Shown one piece after another: positions 38,772 through 44,743 of a stretch of DNA of 64,000 nucleotides. A model generated the notes under the pieces. It saw nothing but the letters and a program-made list of their open reading frames with translations, was not told the DNA's origin and searched no databases. Position numbers and translations under genes: made by a program. Each line of letters starts with the position of its first letter. The stretch's first letter is position 1. The DNA comes from Gammaproteobacteria bacterium (GTDB taxonomy: Bacteria; Pseudomonadota; Gammaproteobacteria; Pseudomonadales; Halieaceae): the NCBI GenBank assembly GCA_024742415.1, contig JANSYN010000006.1, positions 1 to 64,000 on the forward strand, given 5' to 3'.

Positions 38772-40586
38772 ATGCCCATAAAACACTACCTGCCCCACCT
38801 CGCACGGCTCCTCGCCGCCCTGTTACTGCTCGCCGCCGTTGCCGTGTACGCCGCTGATGAGAGCAGCGCCGAAGACGCGCCGGGCAAGCCGCCTGTTCAG
38901 GTTGAGCCAACGACCTCAGCCAGGGCTCTGCTGGAAAACGAAAAAATAGCGGACGAACTTGCCCAACAGCGCAGCCTCGGCGGCGCCCCTGAGCAAGCCC
39001 TAGAAAGCGGGCGTACGCCGCTGGCGACGATCCTGGCGCTGCGCCAGGCGTTTGCCGCCAAGGATTATGAATCGGCCGCAACGTATCTCGATATGCGGTA
39101 TATCGACACCGACCTGGAAGGCAACACCCCCGCACAGCTGGCGCGCGCACTGACCTACATGGTTGCGCAACAACTGGTGCTGGATATCAGCAGCCTCAGC
39201 GACGACCCACAAGGCCACCAGCAGGATGGCCTGCCGCCCTATCGCGACCTGTTGGCCACTGTTGCACTGAGCGACGGTGAAGTCCCTATCTACCTGCAAC
39301 GGGTGCCCGATGGCAGCGGCGGCTACATGTGGAAGATATCCAACGCCAGCGTTGAACAGATTCCGCGCATGTGGGAGGAACTGGGCTTCCACCCCCTGGC
39401 GCGCAAGCTTTTCCAGGTGCTTCCGGATTTTAGCTTCCTTGGGCTGCTCAACTGGCAGGTGCTGGGCATCATCCTGGCAGTCGTTGCCGGGTGGGTGGCA
39501 TCTACCCTGTTCACCTGGGCTGCGAATCGCCTGGTTCAGCATATTCCCAATATCTTCCCGCAGGGCATCGAGCATTTCTTCCGGCGCCCGCTGCGCGTCT
39601 TCCTGTTTATCATCATCACCGTGGGACTCATCCAGCATCTTGGCCTGTCCCTGAAGATGCGCATCATGCTCAATTCAAGCGGCCTCGATTACCTGGCGTA
39701 CACGATTTTGTTGCTGGGTTTTATCTCACTGGTCAGGGACTACAACATTCGCCGCCTGCAGGCCCTGGGGCAGAACAACTTTGCCGCGCTGCTACGGCCA
39801 ATGACCGCGATGCTGAAGGTCGTGCTGGTAACTATCGTGGCGCTGGTGTGGGCCGCCAACGCCGGTTATAACATCTCCACACTGTTGGCGGGGCTTGGCG
39901 TGGGCAGTGTCGCGGTGGCACTTGCCGCCCAGAAAACGTTGGAGAACCTGATTGGAGCCATTACGCTCTACGCCGCGAGGCCCGTGTCGCCCGGCGACGT
40001 CTGCCGCTTTGGCAACCTGACGGGCACGGTAGAGGAGATCGGCCTGCGCTCGACCACGATACGCACACTGGATCGCACGCTGGTGCACGTACCCAACGCG
40101 ATTTTTTCTTCGGCCGAGATAGAAAACTACAGCGCCAGGGATCGCATTCGTTTTTTTCGCAACACCCACCTGCTTGCACAGAGTCCCGACCAGCTCCGTG
40201 TCGTGTTAGCCAACATTCGCCAGACGCTGTATTCACACCCCATGGTGTATCCAGACACCGTGAGCGTTCGCCTGGAAGACATCAACGACGTGGCGGCAAA
40301 GCTGCGCCTGGACGCCGGCATTCGCACCACCCACTTTCAGGAATTCCTGGCGGTCGCAGAAGACCTGAACCTGCGCTTCATCCAGATTGTCCTGGACGCG
40401 GGAGCGAGCATTTGCGGCCCCGGACAGCTGCGCATTGTGCGCGATGGCCAACCGCACGATGGCGACAACGCCTATATACGTGACATGCTTGCCCTGTGGA
40501 AAGAACAGGACAGCAAGCCCTTTCCGGATTTCTCTGACCAACAAATCGAAGCGATGAGCGGCAGTCTCGATTATCCGCCCAAATAG
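38772..40586 (+). CDS. MscS-family mechanosensitive ion channel
   Basis: The 604-residue inner-membrane protein has a signal or first helix (1-26). A large N-terminal periplasmic domain follows (about 30-215), then four to five helices, the pore helix with Gly/Ala packing LLAGLGVGSVAVALAAQKTL, and the MscS beta domain (LYAARPVSPGDVCRFGNLTG, RTLVHVPNA). It probably releases solutes on hypo-osmotic shock. The frame is open to 38559, overlapping the upstream gene, but ATG at 38772 starts the signal sequence and is preferred; a GTG three codons earlier is possible. Confidence 0.92.
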   Translation: MPIKHYLPHLARLLAALLLLAAVAVYAADESSAEDAPGKPPVQVEPTTSARALLENEKIADELAQQRSLGGAPEQALESGRTPLATILALRQAFAAKDYESAATYLDMRYIDTDLEGNTPAQLARALTYMVAQQLVLDISSLSDDPQGHQQDGLPPYRDLLATVALSDGEVPIYLQRVPDGSGGYMWKISNASVEQIPRMWEELGFHPLARKLFQVLPDFSFLGLLNWQVLGIILAVVAGWVASTLFTWAANRLVQHIPNIFPQGIEHFFRRPLRVFLFIIITVGLIQHLGLSLKMRIMLNSSGLDYLAYTILLLGFISLVRDYNIRRLQALGQNNFAALLRPMTAMLKVVLVTIVALVWAANAGYNISTLLAGLGVGSVAVALAAQKTLENLIGAITLYAARPVSPGDVCRFGNLTGTVEEIGLRSTTIRTLDRTLVHVPNAIFSSAEIENYSARDRIRFFRNTHLLAQSPDQLRVVLANIRQTLYSHPMVYPDTVSVRLEDINDVAAKLRLDAGIRTTHFQEFLAVAEDLNLRFIQIVLDAGASICGPGQLRIVRDGQPHDGDNAYIRDMLALWKEQDSKPFPDFSDQQIEAMSGSLDYPPK

Positions 40587-40655
40587 GCCTAATGGCGGGC
40601 GCATCGCGGCCTCATTGCACCCAATGACACACAGCAACACACCTAACGCCCGCGC

Positions 40656-40682
40656 AAAAAAAAGGGCAAGCGTGGCTTGCCC
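40656..40682 (-). terminator. Rho-independent terminator of the peroxiredoxin gene
   Basis: On the minus strand, GGGCAAGC-CAC-GCTTGCCC (40682-40664) forms a perfect 8-bp stem and is followed by eight T residues (40663-40656). This is a textbook intrinsic terminator about 75 bp after the peroxiredoxin stop. On the plus strand the same stem could also end mscS transcripts, although the T-run there is displaced. Confidence 0.85.
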
Positions 40683-40756
40683 CTGTATTGTGTTTTTTTA
40701 GCCCGGCGCCATAAACAGGAGCCGGTGCCCCCGCAAGGCGCTGGAGCGCTAGAGCA

Positions 40757-41359
40757 CTAGAGCGCTTCCGCGTTCTCAGAGAGGTACTGCGCCACGCCTG
40801 CCGGGGATGCATCCATACCGCGGTCACCCTTGTTCCAGCCCGCCGGGCAGACTTCACCGTGTTCATCGGTGAACTGCAGCGCCTCTACCAGGCGAATCAG
40901 TTCATCGATGTTGCGGCCCAGCGGCAGGTCATTGATCAGCTGGGCGCGCACGGTGCCCTCAGGGTCAATCAAAAACGCGCCGCGAAATGCTACGCCACCG
41001 GCACTCTCTACATCATAACCACGGCAGATATCGTGGTTGACGTCTGCCGCCATGGTGTACGTCACTGGCCCGATACCGCCCTCGTTCACCGGGGTATTGC
41101 GCCAGGCGTTGTGCGTGAACTGCGAGTCGATGGACACAGCGACGACCTCAACACCCAGCTCCCGAAATTTGTCCATGCGCTTGTCCAGCGCGATCAGCTC
41201 AGAGGGGCAGACAAAGGTAAAGTCCAGCGGGTAGAAAAAGACCAGGCCGTACTTTCCGGCCATCGCCTCGGAACGCTTGTAGGAATCAACAATCTCGCCG
41301 GTACCCAGTACCGCGGCAACATCAAAATCTGGTGCAGGCTTACCAACTAAAACGCCCAT
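40757..41359 (-). CDS. Typical 2-Cys peroxiredoxin (AhpC/Prx1 family)
   Basis: This thiol peroxidase reduces H2O2 and organic hydroperoxides in the cytoplasm. The 200-residue protein has the peroxidatic C51 in FTFVCPSEL, the resolving C171 in GEVCPAGW and the GGIG motif of floppy, overoxidation-sensitive Prx1-type enzymes. Its C-terminal tail (YLSENAEAL) resembles the eukaryote-like YF/YL helix group. GGGAG precedes the ATG. The next gene on the same strand is a monothiol glutaredoxin, which fits a redox-defence pair. Confidence 0.94.
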   Translation of the reverse strand: MGVLVGKPAPDFDVAAVLGTGEIVDSYKRSEAMAGKYGLVFFYPLDFTFVCPSELIALDKRMDKFRELGVEVVAVSIDSQFTHNAWRNTPVNEGGIGPVTYTMAADVNHDICRGYDVESAGGVAFRGAFLIDPEGTVRAQLINDLPLGRNIDELIRLVEALQFTDEHGEVCPAGWNKGDRGMDASPAGVAQYLSENAEAL

Positions 41360-41510
41360 GGAAACTCTCCCGTTAAGTTAAATTAATGTCAGCAAATAAA
41401 TGCAACTCGCCAAGCGTGACATGCTCAAGCTCGCCAGTTTATAAAGACTGTTATTGCCAGCCAAGTTAATTGTCTGAATCAATCCGATAGATACCGGCTA
41501 TGACAAGCAG

Positions 41511-41855
41511 CTACGAGGCCGCCTGTTCAGAGCCGGTGCTGGCGGCAGCGGCGCTCTTGATCAATGGTTCCAACTCACCGCTTTCAAACATTTCAGTCAC
41601 GATGTCACAGCCACCGATAAGTTCGCCAGCGACCCACAGCTGCGGAAACGTCGGCCAGTTCGCGTACTGTGGCAAGTGCGTTCGAATGTCAGGATTGGCA
41701 AGAATATCCACATAGGCAAAGCGCTCGCCACACGCCATCAGCGCCTGCACCGTGCGCGCGGAAAACCCGCACTGGGGCTGGTTCGGTGAACCCTTCATAT
41801 AAAGAAGGATGGGGTTGTTGTCGATCTGCTCTTTGATGGTGTCGTTGATGTCCAT
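41511..41855 (-). CDS. grxD: Monothiol glutaredoxin, Grx4 family
   Basis: This Fe-S cluster carrier with the CGFS active site delivers [2Fe-2S] clusters and takes part in iron homeostasis. The 114-residue protein shows MDINDTIKEQIDNNPILLYM, C29-GFS, WPTFPQLWV and the GG pair in ELIGGCDIV. The frame is open upstream to 42296 but only the part from ATG 41855 is glutaredoxin. An Ala/Ser-rich tail of about ten residues ends the protein. Confidence 0.95.
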   Translation of the reverse strand: MDINDTIKEQIDNNPILLYMKGSPNQPQCGFSARTVQALMACGERFAYVDILANPDIRTHLPQYANWPTFPQLWVAGELIGGCDIVTEMFESGELEPLIKSAAAASTGSEQAAS

Positions 41856-41950
41856 AACTATCGTCCATTTGCCACACGGCTTACATCCGCTATTTTTACC
41901 CGAGGAAGCATCAGACCCCTCGCCCAGATTAATACCCGACCATTCTACTC

Positions 41951-41956
41951 TATTAT
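41951..41956 (+). promoter_or_regulatory. Candidate -10 element (TATTAT) for argD
   Basis: TATTAT (5/6) at 41951-41956 would start transcription near 41963 and give argD a 5' leader of about 110 nt. No good -35 is visible (ATTAAT at the 17-bp position), so an activator or another promoter may be involved. The leader so defined contains the inverted repeat and terminator described separately. Confidence 0.3.
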
Positions 41957-41985
41957 TCGGAAAAAGTGGGAATTCGTCGCCTCTC

Positions 41986-42024
41986 AATTGCCAATCCCTG
42001 CCGACAAGTCTATATTTGGCAATT
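41986..42024 (+). promoter_or_regulatory. Inverted repeat AATTGCCAA...TTGGCAATT in the argD leader
   Basis: Two perfectly complementary 9-mers (41986-41994 and 42016-42024) enclose 21 nt. As RNA this is a 9-bp stem just before the leader terminator; as DNA it could be an operator. CTGCC inside its loop (41998-42002) could alternatively pair with GGCAG (42029-42033), the 5' arm of the following terminator. Confidence 0.45.
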
Positions 42025-42027
42025 CCG

Positions 42028-42049
42028 AGGCAGCCACAGCTGCCTTTTT
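42028..42049 (+). terminator. Intrinsic terminator inside the argD 5' leader (possible attenuator)
   Basis: AGGCAGC-CACA-GCTGCCT (42028-42045) is a perfect 7-bp stem followed by TTTT and, after GCG, five more T. It is read on the plus strand, where no gene lies upstream for 1.4 kb. It ends only 22 bases before the argD ATG, just ahead of the GGGAGAGG ribosome site. A terminator with no upstream gene suggests control of argD-argF by attenuation. Confidence 0.6.
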
Positions 42050-42071
42050 GCGTTTTTGGGAGAGGCACAAC

Positions 42072-43238
42072 ATGTCCGCGCTGATGCAGACCTACGCCCG
42101 CCTGCCCGTGACCTTCAGTCACGGTGAGGGCGTCTACCTGTTCGATCAGGACGGCAGGCGCTACCTCGACGGCATTTGTGGGCTGGGGGTGAACGGACTG
42201 GGCCATGCGCACCCGGCGGTGACCCGCGCCATCAGGGCACAGGCCGACAAGCTCGTCCATACCTCTAACCTGTATCGCATTGAGGCCCAGGAGCAACTCG
42301 GCGCGCGCCTCACGGCGCTAGCCGGCATGGAGACCTGCTTTTTTGGCAACTCCGGCGCAGAAGCCAACGAGGCCGCCATCAAGATCGCGAGGCTGCACGG
42401 GCACGCCCGCCAGATCAAGAAGCCTGCCATTGTAGTGCTTGAAGGCGCCTTCCATGGGCGCACGCTGGCAACCCTGTCTGCGACCGGCAATCGCAAGATC
42501 CAGGCCGGCTTTGAGCCACTGGTCGCCGGGTTCATTCGCGCGCCCGTTAACGACATCGAAGCACTGCGCCAGATTGCCGCGAATAATCCCGACGTGGTGG
42601 CGTTTCTGGCAGAACCCATCCAGGGCGAAGGGGGTATCTATCCACTGGACGCCGACTACCTGGCCGCGGTGCGCCAGCTCTGTGACCAGCAGAACTGGCT
42701 GCTCATGCTCGATGAAGTGCAGTCTGGCAATGGCCGTAGTGGCGACTACTTCGCCTACCAGGGCATGGACGTACAACCTGACGTCGTAGCAACGGCCAAG
42801 GGCCTGGGCAACGGCGTACCCATCGGCGCGTGCATGGCGCGCGGTGCAGCCGCCAGCCTGATGGGCGCAGGGCAGCACGGCACCACCTACGGCGGCAACC
42901 CGCTGGTGTGCGCCACGGCGCTGGCAGTCATCGACACGATCACTGAGCAGCAGCTGTGCGCCAACGCAAGGACCATGGGCGACCTCATCCGCACTACCGT
43001 GATGGCCGATTCCGCTGCGGCCGCACGCATCGTGGACTGCCGCGGCAAGGGCCTGATGATCGGCTTCCAACTCGACCAGGACTGCGGCCAGCTCACTGCA
43101 CAGGCACTCGCGGCCGGACTGCTGATCAATGTCACCGCGGGCAGCACCATCAGGCTGCTGCCGCCGCTGATTATCGATGAAGCGCAGGCGCTGGCACTGG
43201 CCAACGGCGTCGCGCGGTTGATCGCCGACCTCAACTGA
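42072..43238 (+). CDS. argD: Acetylornithine / succinyldiaminopimelate aminotransferase ArgD
   Basis: ArgD is a PLP enzyme of arginine synthesis (N-acetylglutamate semialdehyde to N-acetylornithine), often also active in lysine synthesis. The 388-residue class III aminotransferase has CFFGNSGAEANEAAIKIAR, FHGRTLATLSATG, LDEVQSGNGRSG and the PLP lysine in ATAKGLGNGVPIG. The ATG at 42072 has GGGAGAGG upstream and gives the family N-terminus, so the 28-codon upstream extension is rejected. argF follows after 39 bp. Confidence 0.95.
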   Translation: MSALMQTYARLPVTFSHGEGVYLFDQDGRRYLDGICGLGVNGLGHAHPAVTRAIRAQADKLVHTSNLYRIEAQEQLGARLTALAGMETCFFGNSGAEANEAAIKIARLHGHARQIKKPAIVVLEGAFHGRTLATLSATGNRKIQAGFEPLVAGFIRAPVNDIEALRQIAANNPDVVAFLAEPIQGEGGIYPLDADYLAAVRQLCDQQNWLLMLDEVQSGNGRSGDYFAYQGMDVQPDVVATAKGLGNGVPIGACMARGAAASLMGAGQHGTTYGGNPLVCATALAVIDTITEQQLCANARTMGDLIRTTVMADSAAAARIVDCRGKGLMIGFQLDQDCGQLTAQALAAGLLINVTAGSTIRLLPPLIIDEAQALALANGVARLIADLN

Positions 43239-43277
43239 ATTCCGGTTCAGCCTAATGACCTTATAAAGGACAGAACG

Positions 43278-44195
43278 ATGTCGAAGACCCGACACTTTCT
43301 AACCCTGTTGGATTTCAGCAGTTCCGAACTGCGCCAGATCATTGATCGCGCCATCGAGCTCAAGCGCGCCCGACAAACAGGTACCGAACAGCGCCGGTTC
43401 AAGGGTAAAGTCCTCGGCATGATTTTCGAGAAGTCCTCGACACGCACCCGCGTATCTTTTGAGGCCGGCATGGCGCAACTGGGCGGCCACGCAATGTTCC
43501 TGTCACCCAGCAGCACACAACTGGGCAGGGGAGAGCCGATAAAAGACAGCGCACGCGTTATCTCTTCCATGGTTGATATCGTGATGATTCGCACCTTTGG
43601 TCACGATGTTGTCGAGGAGTTTGCGCGTTTTTCCCGTGTCCCCGTCATCAACGCGCTCAGCGACGACTACCATCCCTGCCAACTCCTTGCCGATATGCAA
43701 ACATGGGTCGAACATCGCGGCAGCATCAGCGGTCGCTCCGTGTGCTGGGTCGGCGATGGCAACAATATGTGCCAGTCCTACATCAACGCGGCACGGCAAT
43801 TTGACTTCGAATTGCGCATCGCTTGCCCGCCGGGCTTTGAGCCGCGCGACGACTTGCTCGCGGCCAATGCCGATCGCGTCCGCATCGAGCACGACCCGCT
43901 GGAAGCTGCGCGCGGCGCGGACCTGCTGGTCACCGATGTCTGGGCCTCGATGGGGCAGGAAGCCGAGCAGAAAGCACGCGCCAGGGCGTTTGCCCAGTAC
44001 CAGGTCAACGCCGAACTACTGGCGGTGGCCGCCAGCGATGCCCTTTACATGCATTGCTTGCCCGCCCACCGTGGCGAGGAAATCAGCGCCGAGCTCATGG
44101 ATGCCCCGGACACAGTCATCTGGGACGAGGCCGAAAACCGGTTACATGCACAAAAAGCCTTGCTCGAAGCCCTGCTGGAAAGCGCTGCCGGATAA
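43278..44195 (+). CDS. argF: Ornithine carbamoyltransferase
   Basis: This enzyme forms citrulline from ornithine and carbamoyl phosphate. The 305-residue protein has the carbamoyl-phosphate motif STRTR (54-58), [11 protein letters not shown] and the ornithine-binding SMG loop in [10 protein letters not shown]. The catalytic cysteine is in MHCLPAHRG. The length is normal. It is co-directional with argD and likely co-transcribed. A perfect 10-bp hairpin (44182-44106 region end) overlaps its stop. Confidence 0.96.
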   Translation: MSKTRHFLTLLDFSSSELRQIIDRAIELKRARQTGTEQRRFKGKVLGMIFEKSSTRTRVSFEAGMAQLGGHAMFLSPSSTQLGRGEPIKDSARVISSMVDIVMIRTFGHDVVEEFARFSRVPVINALSDDYHPCQLLADMQTWVEHRGSISGRSVCWVGDGNNMCQSYINAARQFDFELRIACPPGFEPRDDLLAANADRVRIEHDPLEAARGADLLVTDVWASMGQEAEQKARARAFAQYQVNAELLAVAASDALYMHCLPAHRGEEISAELMDAPDTVIWDEAENRLHAQKALLEALLESAAG

Positions 44196-44206
44196 CCCGG
44201 CAGCGC
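44182..44206 (+). other. Strong hairpin overlapping the argF stop codon
   Basis: GCGCTGCCGG (44182-44191) and CCGGCAGCGC (44197-44206) form a perfect 10-bp GC-rich stem with loop ATAAC, which contains part of the TAA stop (44193-44195). There is no T-run behind it, so it is not a classical intrinsic terminator. It may protect the 3' end of the argDF mRNA or work with Rho. Confidence 0.6.
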
Positions 44207-44394
44207 CCATTGCGACGCTCTCTCCGGATCCGTCCACCGGGTATAGTTCCGGCAGGAATATCGGCCCTGCTTTTTATAAAAAATAAATCGAAGAAGCTGC
44301 CGGCAAGCGCCAGACAGGAGCCCCGCGGTACTCGCTCAAGCGAATACAGGGCCTGTCAGGTTAGTAGGTACAGACCCATGCGGGTTTCAACACG

Positions 44395-44403
44395 TTATCC
44401 ACA
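44395..44403 (+). promoter_or_regulatory. Consensus DnaA box TTATCCACA upstream of nrdA
   Basis: TTATCCACA is an exact match to the high-affinity DnaA box. It lies about 25 bp upstream of the candidate nrdA -35. DnaA boxes in front of nrdAB are known in E. coli, where they tie dNTP supply to replication initiation. A single box may also arise by chance, but its placement is apt. Confidence 0.65.
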
Positions 44404-44425
44404 GAATAAACCCAGCCTCATGCTA

Positions 44426-44454
44426 TTGCATTGCGCCCTATAGCGCATTATCTT
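44426..44454 (+). promoter_or_regulatory. Candidate nrdAB promoter
   Basis: TTGCAT (44426-44431) and TATCTT (44449-44454) are spaced by 17 bp (3/6 and 4/6 matches). The -10 lies inside the first NrdR-like box, which would let NrdR block RNA polymerase directly. The resulting leader would be about 280 nt. Other start sites further downstream, such as one using CTATAGAAT near 44522, cannot be excluded. Confidence 0.35.
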
Positions 44455-44490
44455 GTATTTGCGTGAGGCATAAACCCCAACATATAGGGT
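44443..44490 (+). promoter_or_regulatory. Tandem NrdR-like boxes
   Basis: GCGCATTATCTTGTAT (44443-44458) and CCCCAACATATAGGGT (44475-44490) match the NrdR consensus acaCwAtATaTwGtgt at 11 and 12 of 16 positions. They lie 32 bp apart start to start, three helical turns. That pairing is the known architecture of NrdR operators before ribonucleotide reductase genes. NrdR itself is not encoded in the window. Confidence 0.6.
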
Positions 44491-44567
44491 GTGGTGTTGG
44501 GGTTAGCGGTGCAAAAATGATCTATAGAATCTGACTGTACCGCAAAATCGGGGTTTTCCCTCCTAAA

Positions 44568-44635
44568 GTTGCCCTCTGGACGCACATCAGTGTATCTCAG
44601 CGGCACGGCGGACGCCGCCAGAGGCACAAGGCAAC
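44568..44635 (+). promoter_or_regulatory. Extended hairpin in the nrdA 5' leader
   Basis: GTTGCC (44568-44573) pairs with GGCAAC (44630-44635) and CCTCTGG (44573-44579) with CCAGAGG (44618-44624). A small CGGC-type hairpin lies inside. The two outer stems are separated by an asymmetric bulge. This suggests a structured leader about 110 nt before the nrdA ATG. I do not recognise it as a known riboswitch class. Confidence 0.4.
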
Positions 44636-44743
44636 CAGCGGCAAGGCGACCGGCGGCAAAAAGTGCTTCGCACTCGATCCACCAGGATGTAACCAGTGGT
44701 ATTCCAGAACAATAAGGCCAAGAGCCAGCACTTCGGAGAAGAC

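Larger units (their letters stand above)
44207..44743 (+). other. Long regulatory region upstream of nrdA
   Basis: About 540 bp without a gene separate argF from nrdA. It contains a DnaA box (44395-44403), a candidate promoter (44426-44454), two NrdR-like boxes (44443-44490), a 9-bp inverted repeat AACCCCAAC/GTTGGGGTT around the second box, and a long leader with a bulged hairpin (44568-44635). The first part (44207-44390) shows nothing I can name apart from an AT-rich TTTTTATAAAAAATAAA patch near 44270. Confidence 0.6.

Noticed and set aside
41360-41510. Promoter of the peroxiredoxin gene
   Set aside because: TTGGCT and TATAAA occur on the minus strand but only 15 bp apart, so no confident pair can be named.
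42318-43295. 325-codon minus-strand frame
   Set aside because: It is antisense to argD and has no domain or ribosome site.
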